Shown here in pieces: positions 39,714 to 48,672 of a stretch of DNA of 64,000 nt (within the stretch, counting starts at the first letter, position 1; every line of letters begins with the position of its first letter). Both the position numbers and the translations under genes were made by a program. This stretch comes from Phocoenobacter atlanticus subsp. cyclopteri. Lineage in GTDB: Bacteria; Pseudomonadota; Gammaproteobacteria; Enterobacterales; Pasteurellaceae. The stretch spans positions 1,240,001 to 1,304,000 of the forward strand of contig NZ_CP074346.1 in NCBI RefSeq assembly GCF_018343795.1, written 5' to 3'. A model generated the notes under the pieces. It saw only the letters and a list, made by a program, of their open reading frames with translations. It did not search any database and was not told the DNA's origin.

Positions 39714-41180
39714 ATGTCAATATATTTTAATAAAGGAAGTCGAGGCATAATAGTGATTGGTATTATTGTGTTGATATTCCTTTTATTTCCTCATAATAGT
39801 ATCCATCTTGTTGCTCAATTTACCTTATTTTGTATTGATACATTTGGTTTAGGTATTATCTTATTTGCTACACTTATGCTATTTTTAGCCATTGCTATTA
39901 GCCTTAGCCCTATTGGTTCTTGGAAAATAGGTCATCAAAATACTAAACCTGAATTTGGTTTTTTTAGTTGGTTAGCGATGTTATTTACTTGTGGAATGGG
40001 ATCTGGGCTAATTTTTTGGGGAATTGCAGAACCGCTCTTTCATTTTTCTAATATGCCTCTTTTTGCTCAACAATATGGCCATTCACCAGATACTGCGTTA
40101 GCCTTGACATACTTTCATTGGGGGTTTCACGCTTGGAGTATCTACGCACTTGGCGCATTGGCTATTGCTTGGTTTAGCTTTAATCGAGGACGTTCATTAC
40201 ATATTTCAGCCTGTTTTACAGCAAAAAAGACAGGATTATGGCGTATAGTAGATTGGCTTGCAATAACTGCGATTATTTTTGGATTAGCGGGAACCTTTGC
40301 TAATAGTACCGCTTTAGTTCAAACAGGGTTACAAAAAACACTTTTATTAGATATTGATTCAGTACTGTTTCGTTATAGTTTTATTATTATTTTAACACTA
40401 CTATTTACTGCCTCATCAATATTAGGGTTAGAAAAAGGGATCAAGAGGCTAAGCCAATTAAATACTGGATTAATGATAGCCTTTATTATCGCAATGTTTA
40501 TTATTTTCGAGCCTCTAAATATTTTAAGTACTTTCTTCACATCAATAAAACATTATCTTATATTACTACCAAAGGTATCCTTTAAAATTGCACCAGAATC
40601 ACAACAATGGAGCTTAAATTGGAGTGTTATTTATATGGTGTGGTGGATTGCTTGGACACCTTTTGTTGCTCCTTTTATTGCTAGAATAAGTAAAGGTCGT
40701 TCTATTCGTCAATTTTTATGTTGTGTCATCATTATCCCTACATTGGCATCACTGATATGGTTTAGTGCTTTTGGTGGAACTGCATTATCACAACCTTATT
40801 TGATGGAATTAATGAATGCAGTAAACCAAGATTATACCCGAGGATTGTTTCAATTCTTTGCTCACTTACCTTTTGGAAATTATTTATCATTAGTAGCTAT
40901 TTTATTACTTATCACTTTTATTATTACAAGTGCTGATTCTGCATTATTAGTTTGCGGCATATTAAGCGACAATGAGAGTGTGAGAAATAAAATATTATGG
41001 GCATTACTTCTTGTCATACTTTCTATGGCATTGATTTATATCAATGATGTGGATTTAAATAAACAAGTTGCCATTGCAGGAGCATTGCCCTTTGCAATAG
41101 TTCAATTAGCTCAAGTTATGGTTATGTTTAAGGATATGTGGAAACAACATAGAAAAGTAAGCGGTCACTTAGTAAAATAA
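39714..41180 (+). CDS. BCCT family betaine/carnitine/choline transporter
   Basis: I start at ATG 39714, giving 488 aa; an earlier TTG lacks a ribosome-binding site. The family signature GMGSGLIFWGIAEPLFHF lies at about residues 88-105, and the aromatic substrate region reads WSVIYMVWWIAWTPFVAPFIARISKG. About twelve transmembrane helices. There is no long cytoplasmic C-terminal osmosensor tail, unlike BetT or BetP. The substrate (choline, carnitine or betaine) cannot be read from the sequence. Isolated gene, convergent with folP. Confidence 0.88.
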   Translation: MSIYFNKGSRGIIVIGIIVLIFLLFPHNSIHLVAQFTLFCIDTFGLGIILFATLMLFLAIAISLSPIGSWKIGHQNTKPEFGFFSWLAMLFTCGMGSGLIFWGIAEPLFHFSNMPLFAQQYGHSPDTALALTYFHWGFHAWSIYALGALAIAWFSFNRGRSLHISACFTAKKTGLWRIVDWLAITAIIFGLAGTFANSTALVQTGLQKTLLLDIDSVLFRYSFIIILTLLFTASSILGLEKGIKRLSQLNTGLMIAFIIAMFIIFEPLNILSTFFTSIKHYLILLPKVSFKIAPESQQWSLNWSVIYMVWWIAWTPFVAPFIARISKGRSIRQFLCCVIIIPTLASLIWFSAFGGTALSQPYLMELMNAVNQDYTRGLFQFFAHLPFGNYLSLVAILLLITFIITSADSALLVCGILSDNESVRNKILWALLLVILSMALIYINDVDLNKQVAIAGALPFAIVQLAQVMVMFKDMWKQHRKVSGHLVK

Positions 41181-41194
41181 ATTTGCAAAATTTG

Positions 41195-41223
41195 GAATGA
41201 ACCCCAAATTTTGAGGTTCATTC
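41195..41223. terminator. bidirectional terminator between BCCT gene and folP
   Basis: GAATGAACC at 41195-41203 pairs with GGTTCATTC at 41215-41223, with A-rich sequence on one side and T/A-rich on the other. It lies between convergent genes. Confidence 0.7.
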
Positions 41224-41241
41224 TAAAAAAATATCTAACCA

Positions 41242-42087
41242 CTACTTAACTTCATTCATTGCATTCCAAATTTTTAACGCATCCGCAGTTTCTTTCACAT
41301 CGTGAACTCGTATAATTTTAGCCCCATTTTGAACGCACAATAATGCCCCTGCAACGCTTCCGATCAAGCGATCTTCAACGGGTTTATCTAACACTGTACC
41401 GATCATTGATTTGCGAGAAAGTCCTGCAAGGATTGGATAACCAGATTCAGCAAAGATATGTAAATGTTTTAAGAGTTGATAATTATGTTCAACGGTTTTA
41501 CCAAAGCCAAAACCGACATCTAAAATAATATGCTCTTGGGGAATGCCTGAAATTAGGCACGCAAAGGCACGCTTATTTAAGAATGTTGCCACTTCATCAG
41601 CCACATCATCGTAATCAGGGTTTTGTTGCATTGTTTGAGGTGTGCCTTGCATATGCATTAAGCACACAGGCAAGCCTAATTCGGCGGCGGTATCCAACGC
41701 ATTTGGTAAGGTTAAGGCTCGAATATCGTTGATAATATCCATTCCGACTTTGGCGGACTCTTTCATTACTTCGGCTTTTGAGGTATCCACTGAAATCAAA
41801 CAATCAAAGCGTGAGCGAACCGCCTCAACCAAAGGAACGACACGTTCTAGCTCTTGCTGTTCGCTAATAATTTCAGCGTTAGGACGAGTTGATTCGCCCC
41901 CGATATCAATAATATCCGCACCGTCATTAAGCATTTTTTCCACTTGAAAAAGGGCTTTGTCTAACGAGAAAAAACGTCCGCTATCTGAGAATGAATCAGG
42001 GGTAAAATTTAAAATCCCCATAATATTCGGTTTGGTTAAATCTAATAAGCGGTCACATTTTTGGTAATTTTTGTAACTAATTTTCAT
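41242..42087 (-). CDS. folP: dihydropteroate synthase
   Basis: A 281-aa TIM-barrel enzyme that condenses para-aminobenzoate with the pterin diphosphate in folate synthesis and is the sulfonamide target. Both family signatures are present: MGILNFTPDSFSDSG (about residues 23-37) and DIIDIGGESTRP (about 58-69). A Phe replaces the common Val in LNVTPDSF, and Ser replaces the first Gly of FSDGG; whether these alter sulfonamide binding is unknown. The start overlaps the rluC end by 11 bp, so the two form a unit. Confidence 0.96.
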   Translation of the reverse strand: MKISYKNYQKCDRLLDLTKPNIMGILNFTPDSFSDSGRFFSLDKALFQVEKMLNDGADIIDIGGESTRPNAEIISEQQELERVVPLVEAVRSRFDCLISVDTSKAEVMKESAKVGMDIINDIRALTLPNALDTAAELGLPVCLMHMQGTPQTMQQNPDYDDVADEVATFLNKRAFACLISGIPQEHIILDVGFGFGKTVEHNYQLLKHLHIFAESGYPILAGLSRKSMIGTVLDKPVEDRLIGSVAGALLCVQNGAKIIRVHDVKETADALKIWNAMNEVK

Positions 42088-43036
42088 CTCTTAGCCTTTT
42101 TAAAATCGCTTTTAAGTTGCTATCCAATGGGGCGGTAATCACCATTTCTTCTTCGGTTCTTGGGTGGGTAAAGCGAATCGAATAAGCGTGTAAAAACAGA
42201 CGGTTTAGCCCAACACTTTTCATTTTTTGATCGAACTCTGCGTCGCCATATTTACTGTCTAATGCAATCGGATGTCCAGCATATTGAGTATGCACACGGA
42301 TTTGGTGGGTGCGTCCAGTCACTGGCGAGGCTTTAACTAAGGTCGCACTTTGATAGCGTTCTTCAATGCTAAAACGGGTGTCAGACGGTTTGCCATCTTC
42401 ACTGACTCGCACAATGCGTTCGCCACTGGCTAATTCGTTCTTTTTCAAGGGTGCTTTAACGGCTTTCACGTGGGATTGCCACTGCCCACGCACCAAAGCT
42501 AAATAGTCTTTTTTCACGGTCTTAATACGTAACTGTTCGTGTAAATTGCGTAACGCAGAGCGTTTTTTTGCAACTAATAAAATTCCTGAGGTATCACGGT
42601 CAATACGGTGGACCAATTCTAAAAAACGTGCTTCTGGGCGTAATGCTCGCAAGGCTTCAATTAACCCAAAACTCAATCCACTGCCCCCGTGAACCGCAAT
42701 GCCTGACGGTTTATTTACCACGATCAGCACGTCATCTTCATATAAAATATGGCTTTCTAATTCTGCCACTTTATTGAGTTTGGTGGAAATCGGAGCAGTG
42801 TTTTTCTCAGATACACGCACTGGCGGAATACGTACAATATCGCCACCTTGTAGCTTATATTCAGGTTTGATACGCCCTTTGTTTACGCGTACTTCGCCCT
42901 TGCGAACGATACGATAAATTAAACTTTTCGGCACGCCTTTGAGCTTTGCGAGTAAGAAATTATCAATTCGTTGCCCACTTTCATCATCACTAATGGTCAT
43001 AAACTGTACTTTGGCACTGATTATTTTTTCTGTCAT
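42077..43036 (-). CDS. rluC: 23S rRNA pseudouridine synthase RluC
   Basis: A 319-aa enzyme with an N-terminal S4 domain (about residues 20-80) and a RluA-type catalytic domain. The catalytic aspartate is D146 in HRIDRDTSGILL. The protein KRSALRNLHEQLR...KKDYLALVRGQW closely follows E. coli RluC, which modifies U955, U2504 and U2580 of 23S rRNA. First gene of rluC-folP. Confidence 0.95.
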   Translation of the reverse strand: MTEKIISAKVQFMTISDDESGQRIDNFLLAKLKGVPKSLIYRIVRKGEVRVNKGRIKPEYKLQGGDIVRIPPVRVSEKNTAPISTKLNKVAELESHILYEDDVLIVVNKPSGIAVHGGSGLSFGLIEALRALRPEARFLELVHRIDRDTSGILLVAKKRSALRNLHEQLRIKTVKKDYLALVRGQWQSHVKAVKAPLKKNELASGERIVRVSEDGKPSDTRFSIEERYQSATLVKASPVTGRTHQIRVHTQYAGHPIALDSKYGDAEFDQKMKSVGLNRLFLHAYSIRFTHPRTEEEMVITAPLDSNLKAILKRLRDEN

Positions 43037-43053
43037 TTTTATTCCAAATTATG

Positions 43054-44260
43054 TTATTTTTTTAATGTATAAGCCTGATCTTTATGAGTTGGCTGCTGTG
43101 GAAAAGCAAGCTCTAAAATATTTCCTCTTACAAATTCTTTAAGATGTTTTCCTAATGCAGAATGACTCATTCCTAATAATGTTGCTAATGCATTTTTAGA
43201 TACATATTGATCTTTACATAAAGCACAAACATACACTTTAACTTGCTCAGGTGGTTTCTTTTTCTTATTATAAAAATCACAAGATATAATACTTTCTAAC
43301 TGAGCTTTGAAAAGATTATCTAGGTAGCATATTTCATCAATAACTCGTTGATTTCCAAATTTAATTCTACCATAACGGTCTCTATTTACTATATTTTTAC
43401 CAATATTAGCTTGTGCCTTAGCTTGTGCCTTAGCTTGTGCCTTAGAATTAAAATGGCTTAATGCAATAGTTTCAGATGTATAGATTTGAGCAATATCAAT
43501 ATCTTTTGCCCAAGGTAGGAGGTAAAATTTATTCTTCTGCTCTCCTTTACCTAAAATAAATCCTTTTCTTATTAATTCTGAAAGAGCCAAAGTAATTTGT
43601 CTTCCTGTAGCTATTGCACCAAGCTGTGATGATAAAACTTTATGATTGATCCAGCCATTATTTTTTACTGCAATAATCAAAATATTTTTGTGTAATGATT
43701 TTTCATCAATATATTTCTTACCAAATTCTTGAGTCAGTTTTTGGATAGCAAAAACAGTTTCCCCATCTTGTAAAACTAAACTCAAATTAGTTGATTGATA
43801 AGTTGTATTTAATACTGGCGTGGTTAATAAATCCTGATACCAACTTGTAAAAATGGTCGCAATTCCTTTTCCTTGCCTTTCACATAGCCCCACACGACGA
43901 AAAATATTATGTAAAAATGCATTTCGACAAATAGAATCTTGCCCTTTAATAGCTTTTTCAACTTGAACAAGCATTGTTCCTGGATTTTCAAAGGTAAGAG
44001 TATTGAGTGTTTTTGTAATTTTTAATGCAATACTATCATTGAAATAATCAGAATGTGTTAGAGTATTTACTAAAGCTTCTCGTAAAGTTTTCACTCACAC
44101 CAAGTAATATAAATCCACCTTGAGTATTCGAAAAAGCACTAAATGATTTCCAAAAATCTTTAGGTAAATTATTTGTTGCTTTTTTACATTCTAAAAATAC
44201 TCTTTCTTTGATTACTGTTGAAGAGGCTAAAAAACTTTCAATATCTTTCCAATTTAACAT
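43054..44260 (-). pseudogene. Schlafen/AlbA_2-type DNA-binding ATPase-like gene, internally deleted and frameshifted
   Basis: Two frames make up one wrecked gene. The 5' part (44260 to about 44105) encodes FLECKKATNNLPKDFWKSFSAFSNTQGGFILLGVSE, the start of an AlbA_2/Schlafen domain. The 3' part (44094 to 43054, 346 aa, another frame) begins KTLREALVNTLTHSDYF and runs through NPGTML, RNAFLHNIFRRVGLCERQGKGI to a winged-helix C-terminus. In intact relatives roughly 200 residues lie between these blocks; here they are missing and the frames do not match. The 3' part could still be translated from an internal ATG. A 12-bp tandem repeat codes for AQAK units within it. Relatives are putative transcription regulators or helicase-like proteins of accessory DNA. 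Confidence 0.8.
43406..43441. repeat. three tandem 12-bp repeats coding for AQAK
   Basis: TTAGCTTGTGCC occurs three times head to tail, followed by a partial fourth copy (TTAG). On the minus strand it encodes KAQAKAQAKAQA, a flexible linker before the C-terminal domain of the AlbA-type pseudogene. The unit length keeps the frame, so copy-number change would only alter linker length. Confidence 0.85.
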
Positions 44261-44299
44261 AAGTAATCACCCTAATTTATTGTCATCAACACCCTTAGT

Positions 44300-44353
44300 A
44301 AGCGGATACTTACTTGCAAAAATTTGCAAATTTACCAAGAAATCTAACCGCTT
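44300..44353. repeat. inverted USS pair
   Basis: AAGCGGAT at 44300-44307 (a one-base variant of the core) and AACCGCTT at 44346-44353 flank AAAAATTTGCAAATTT. It lies upstream of the AlbA-type pseudogene in an otherwise empty gap of about 290 bp (44261-44553), in which I see no gene. Confidence 0.6.
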
Positions 44354-44553
44354 AAAAATTTTAATCTATCATACTTATTTCAACTAACAATTCAGGTGAT
44401 TATAAACTAGAAATGAATTTACTGAAATCAGAAAAATAAACTAATTTCAGTAAATTAATACTATTAAGAATAATTACTCACCCAAAAAACGACTAGACGG
44501 ATCTAAGTAGATCCAATAATATTTTTCCTTATGTAAAAAAAAAGATCTTCACA

Positions 44554-44750
44554 ATGAAAAAGTTACTCCCGCTTCTTACTCTTCTTAGTTTATTTATTGC
44601 TAGTTGTCGTTTTGTTGATACATCAAATAAAGATTTTGATATTACAGTCAACAAGATTATCAGCAGGCTTTTAAATAGTTCAAAAAAGCAGCAAGAAATG
44701 GTCGTAAAGAAACTCAAGAATATCTTAAAAAGCAAGGAATAGAATACTAA
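44554..44750 (+). pseudogene. small Sel1-repeat-like lipoprotein, probably frameshifted
   Basis: The frame from ATG 44554 encodes 62 aa with a lipoprotein signal MKKLLPLLTLLSLFIASC (lipobox IASC, Cys18). After residue 30 the sequence becomes odd. A neighbouring frame reads YYSQQDYQQAFK, then TAG, then FKKAARNGRKETQEYLKKQG and a stop at 44748-44750. That is a Sel1/TPR-like repeat with TAG where Trp (TGG) is usual. So I infer one small indel near 44640 plus a nonsense change in a once intact lipoprotein of about 65 aa. A run of nine A lies 10 bp upstream of the ATG, and no clear ribosome-binding site is visible. Alternatively the 62-aa frame is itself real. Confidence 0.55.
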
Positions 44751-44770
44751 TTTATTTTAATTAAAAATTT

Positions 44771-44887
44771 GTAGGGTGGTATTAGGCGAAGCCGTATATA
44801 CCACCGCAACAAAGAATGAAGTTTGATTATATTTATTCGATGAGAACGGTCGGATATACGCAAACAAGTTTGCTAATCCGACCCTAC
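44771..44887. repeat. 117-bp composite palindromic element
   Basis: The outer ends GTAGGGT (44771-44777) and ACCCTAC (44881-44887) are inverted. Inside are two further hairpins: GGTGGTAT/ATACCACC (44775-44782 with 44798-44805, containing GGCGAAGCC), and GGTCGGAT/ATCCGACC (44848-44855 with 44876-44883, containing CAAAC/GTTTG). This nested design resembles a small non-coding mobile repeat. A lone GTAGGGTGT at about 52680 may be a relic of a related copy. Confidence 0.65.
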
Positions 44888-44930
44888 AGTAAATTTAGTA
44901 AATTTTTATAAAAATATCACCGCTTAAAAA

Positions 44931-46514
44931 CTAATGCTCTCTTGTTTGGAAGAACTTCACATCAGGATAGCGTTCGTGAGCAAGGTTGAGATTCACCATT
45001 GTTGGGGCGATATAAGTTAGGTTATCACCGCCATCTAGGGCTAAATTCTGTTCGTTTTTGCGTTTGAATTCTTCAAATTTTTTCACGTCATCACATTCCA
45101 CCCAACGAGCGGTTGCGACGTTTACGCTTTCATAAATCGCTTCTACGTTATATTCTGCTTTTAAGCGTGCCACAACCACATCAAACTGTAACACACCTAC
45201 TGCACCCACGATTAAATCGTTGTTGATAAGTGGACGGAACACTTGCACAGCCCCTTCTTCGGAAAGTTGTACTAAGCCTTTTAACAGTTGTTTTTGTTTT
45301 AATGGATCTTTTAAACGGATACGGCGGAACAATTCAGGGGCGAAGTTTGGAATGCCAGTGAATTTCATTAGCTCGCCTTGTGTGAAGGTATCGCCGATTT
45401 GGATTGTACCGTGATTGTGCAAGCCGATAATATCCCCCGCATAGGCTTCATCAGCGTGTGAGCGATCTCCCGCCATAAAGGTTAAAGCGTCTGAAATGAC
45501 CACATCTTTACCGATACGTGTATGCTTTAATTTCATTCCTTTTTCGTATTTACCTGAAACTATACGCATAAATGCGACACGATCTCGGTGTTTTGGATCC
45601 ATATTTGCTTGGATTTTAAACACAAAACCACTGAATTTATCTTCTTTTGCCTCAACTTTGCGAATATCTGTTTCACGAGATTGTGGAGCAGGAGCCCACT
45701 GCGTTAAGCCGTCTAAGAAATGGTTTACACCAAAGTTACCTAATGCCGTTCCGAAGTAAACAGGGGTTAATTCGCCTTTTAAGAATGCGTCAAGGTCAAA
45801 TTCATTGCTTGCCCCTAGTACAAGTTCCAACTCATCACGCAGTTGTGACGCCAAATCATCGCCAACTGCTTCATCTAATTCAGGGTTATCTAAGCCTTTA
45901 ATTATGCGAACTTCTTGGATCTTATGCCCTTGTCCTGTTTGGTAAAGATAGGTTTCATCTTTGGTTAAGTGATAGACCCCTTTAAAGAGTTTTCCACAGC
46001 CTATAGGCCAAGTGATCGGTGCACAGTTGATTTTTAAAACGTCTTCAACTTCGTCTAATAATTCTAATGGATCACGAATATCACGGTCACATTTATTCAT
46101 AAATGTGATGATCGGGGTATCACGCAAGCGAGTAACTTCCATAAGTTTAATGGTTCGTTCCTCAACACCTTTTGCTGAGTCGATGACCATTAAACAGCTG
46201 TCTACCGCCGTTAAAGTACGATAAGTATCTTCTGAGAAGTCTTCGTGTCCCGGAGTATCTAGTAAATTGACTAAGCAATCGTTATAAGGAAACTGCATTA
46301 CAGAGGTGGTAATGGAAATCCCACGTTGTTTTTCCATTTCCATCCAGTCTGATTTTGCGTGCTGAGTAGAGCCTTTGCCTTTTACTGACCCTGCTGTTTG
46401 AATAGCTTGTCCGTAAAGTAACACTTTTTCTGTGATGGTGGTTTTACCTGCATCGGGGTGCGAAATAATCGCAAAAGTACGTCTTTTATCAACTTGTTGT
46501 TGTGGATAACTCAT
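44931..46514 (-). CDS. prfC: peptide chain release factor 3
   Basis: The 527-aa GTPase RF3 that recycles RF1/RF2 from terminated ribosomes. G1 is [10 protein letters not shown]2 region RGISITTS, G3 [15 protein letters not shown]4 NKCD, the usual RF3 set. Length matches E. coli (529 aa). Single gene with a weak ribosome-binding site. It stands between accessory DNA on one side and the sialylation genes on the other. Confidence 0.97.
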   Translation of the reverse strand: MSYPQQQVDKRRTFAIISHPDAGKTTITEKVLLYGQAIQTAGSVKGKGSTQHAKSDWMEMEKQRGISITTSVMQFPYNDCLVNLLDTPGHEDFSEDTYRTLTAVDSCLMVIDSAKGVEERTIKLMEVTRLRDTPIITFMNKCDRDIRDPLELLDEVEDVLKINCAPITWPIGCGKLFKGVYHLTKDETYLYQTGQGHKIQEVRIIKGLDNPELDEAVGDDLASQLRDELELVLGASNEFDLDAFLKGELTPVYFGTALGNFGVNHFLDGLTQWAPAPQSRETDIRKVEAKEDKFSGFVFKIQANMDPKHRDRVAFMRIVSGKYEKGMKLKHTRIGKDVVISDALTFMAGDRSHADEAYAGDIIGLHNHGTIQIGDTFTQGELMKFTGIPNFAPELFRRIRLKDPLKQKQLLKGLVQLSEEGAVQVFRPLINNDLIVGAVGVLQFDVVVARLKAEYNVEAIYESVNVATARWVECDDVKKFEEFKRKNEQNLALDGGDNLTYIAPTMVNLNLAHERYPDVKFFQTREH

Positions 46515-46590
46515 TTTATTTCCGTTTTGTTTATGATTTTATATAAAATATGAGTGCTATTTTCTCTTATATTGCCTTTTACTACAATAC

Positions 46591-46628
46591 AAGCGGTTAG
46601 ATTTATTCAAAAATTTGCAAAAAGAGAA
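46591..46628 (+). repeat. single uptake signal sequence with AT tail
   Basis: AAGCGGTTAGATTTATTC followed by AAAAATTTGCAAAAA, preceded by AC, is a full Actinobacillus-type USS. It lies in the gap between divergent prfC and neuA and has no inverted partner. Confidence 0.7.
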
Positions 46629-46692
46629 TTCTCCTGCTTCAATAATAAATATCGTGTTAAACTGTTGCCAATTAATTCATGGATGAATAATA

Positions 46693-47367
46693 ATGAAAAA
46701 TATTGCGGTGATCCCTGCTCGAGCAGGCTCAAAAGGAATTACAGATAAAAACCTACAACAAGTAGGTGGTATTTCACTTATAGGACGGGCTATCTTAAGT
46801 GCACAAAAAGCAGATATTTTTGATGAAATCATTGTCACTTCTGACGGTGACAAAATTTTACAAGAAGCAGAAAGTTTTGGAGCAAGTATTGTCAAACGTC
46901 CTGTAGATTTAGCACAAAGTAATAGCCGAACTATAGATGCAATTCTCCACTGCTTACACCATAAAAAAATAACCAAAGGAACGGTTGCCCTTCTTCAGCC
47001 AACTAGCCCATTACGTAATGAATTAGATATCCGAAATGCAATGGAAATTTTTATTGGTGGAAAATCTAATGCTGTCATTTCAGCTTGTGAATGTGAACAT
47101 CATCCTTATAAATCTTTTTCTCTTAATCAAGATCAAATTCTACCTATTAGAGAATTAAGCGATTTTGAAGCTCCTCGACAGCAATTACCAAAAACATATC
47201 GAGCCAATGGAGCAATTTATATTAATGATATTGAACGTTTATTACAGGAAAAATGTTTTTTTATACCTCCTGTACAATTCTATTTAATGCCAACTTATCG
47301 ATCTATTGATATTGATACCACTTTAGATCTGCAATTAGCAGAACATTTAATAAAAACAGAATCTTAA
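46693..47367 (+). CDS. neuA: CMP-N-acetylneuraminate (sialic acid) synthetase
   Basis: A 224-aa cytidylyltransferase that activates sialic acid to CMP-Neu5Ac. Motif I is [14 protein letters not shown], then LQPTSPLR, the conserved RANGAIYI and the metal-binding D in [24 protein letters not shown] precedes the ATG. It is 27 bp upstream of a GT52 sialyltransferase gene, so the two probably form an operon that makes and uses the donor. The neighbouring neuA-lst order is also known in Haemophilus ducreyi. Confidence 0.95.
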   Translation: MKNIAVIPARAGSKGITDKNLQQVGGISLIGRAILSAQKADIFDEIIVTSDGDKILQEAESFGASIVKRPVDLAQSNSRTIDAILHCLHHKKITKGTVALLQPTSPLRNELDIRNAMEIFIGGKSNAVISACECEHHPYKSFSLNQDQILPIRELSDFEAPRQQLPKTYRANGAIYINDIERLLQEKCFFIPPVQFYLMPTYRSIDIDTTLDLQLAEHLIKTES

Positions 47368-47394
47368 GTAAATTATAAAAATTAGGAAAATAAT

Positions 47395-48345
47395 ATGAAC
47401 TTAATAATTTGTCAAAGCCCTTTACAAATACTTATTGCAGAAAAAATAATAGCGACATACCCAAATGACGTATTTTATGGACTGATGATTTGCTGTATAG
47501 AAAATTCAAAATATCAATATTACTATCAACGCTTAAAATCAAAATGTGAAAAATGCGAACTTATTTATACACATAAACCCTATAAAAAATGGGCGTTTTA
47601 TAAATTAGTTTTTAAAAGATTATTCAAATTACACAACTTATCACAAGTAAAGAAAATATTTCTAACGAATACAACCGCTGAGATTATGCAAATATATATT
47701 GGAGATGCTAAAAATGCCGATATTATTACTTTTGATGATGGACTGGCGAATATTAATATAGAAGATAATTTTCTGATTAGAGAAAGACCGCTGAGAAGCA
47801 GAACTAAGTTCCTACAATATTTTATGAGAATACCCACAGTAAAAGATATCTTAGCAAAACAAGTGAAACATTATAGTATTTATAATTTACCCAACATTAT
47901 GGGCAAATATGAAAAAATCAGCCTTTTTGAAACGCCAAACTATGAGCAGGATTATAATGAAGTCGTGAATATCTTACTGGGTCAGCCTATTTATGAAAAT
48001 AGTAAAAATGGAGAACAGAGAAATATTGCACTTATCGAAAAGGTTTTTACTAATTACCACATTGATTTTTATTACCCTCATCCACGAGAGAATTATAAAA
48101 TAAATCAAGCCCCTTATATCAATACGAAATTAATTTTTGAAGATTGGATAATACAACAAACTCAAAAATATCCCCAAAAACAATATCGCCTCTATACGTT
48201 CTTCAGTTCTGCGGCAATAAATTTAATTGATATGCCTAATATAGAAGTTATTGCATTAAATCCTAAGGATTGTCCAGAAAACTTTCTTCCTCTTTATACT
48301 ATCTTCAAGAAGCTTAATATTGAAGTTAGAAATATAAATTATTGA
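47395..48345 (+). CDS. lst: lipooligosaccharide sialyltransferase (GT52)
   Basis: A 316-aa glycosyltransferase of family GT52, the Neisseria/Pasteurella Lst group. The start MNLIICQSPLQILIAEKII, the TFDDGLANIN motif (about residue 112) and the HPRE motif (YYPHPRENYKINQAPYI, about 222) are diagnostic; the His and Arg contact CMP-sialic acid. It most likely adds alpha-2,3-linked sialic acid to a terminal galactose of LOS. TTAGGAAAA is the ribosome-binding site. No simple-sequence repeat for phase variation is visible. Linkage and acceptor are inferred from the family. Confidence 0.87.
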   Translation: MNLIICQSPLQILIAEKIIATYPNDVFYGLMICCIENSKYQYYYQRLKSKCEKCELIYTHKPYKKWAFYKLVFKRLFKLHNLSQVKKIFLTNTTAEIMQIYIGDAKNADIITFDDGLANINIEDNFLIRERPLRSRTKFLQYFMRIPTVKDILAKQVKHYSIYNLPNIMGKYEKISLFETPNYEQDYNEVVNILLGQPIYENSKNGEQRNIALIEKVFTNYHIDFYYPHPRENYKINQAPYINTKLIFEDWIIQQTQKYPQKQYRLYTFFSSAAINLIDMPNIEVIALNPKDCPENFLPLYTIFKKLNIEVRNINY

Positions 48346-48662
48346 ATTGAAGCCCCTCTAATATTAGCTTTATTTTAATAATAATCTTAGAATAATTGCA
48401 ATTTTATACAAATTATTATCTGCTTTAGCCTTTTTATTCATCTATGATATACTATTTATTAGTTTACGATGGTAAGAATTTTAGGAGAAATAATGAAAAT
48501 CAAAGTTGCCTTACTAGTTGATGAATATTTTGGAGGTGCTGGAAGTGCATATGGAGGATACGGCTTTTTAGCAAGAAGATTAGTTGCCAAATACCTACAA
48601 AATGAGAATATTCAAATTGATGTTCTCTTAAAAGCCAGATCAAGAAATTTTGGTATTTTTGC

Positions 48663-48672
48663 TAAAACTCAT
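48663..48672. repeat. target-site duplication, left copy
   Basis: TAAAACTCAT directly precedes the IS left end and is repeated exactly at 49881-49890. Confidence 0.95.

Noticed and set aside
47598-47837. Minus-strand hydrophobic frame within the sialyltransferase gene
   Set aside because: Antisense shadow; the plus-strand frame carries GT52 motifs.
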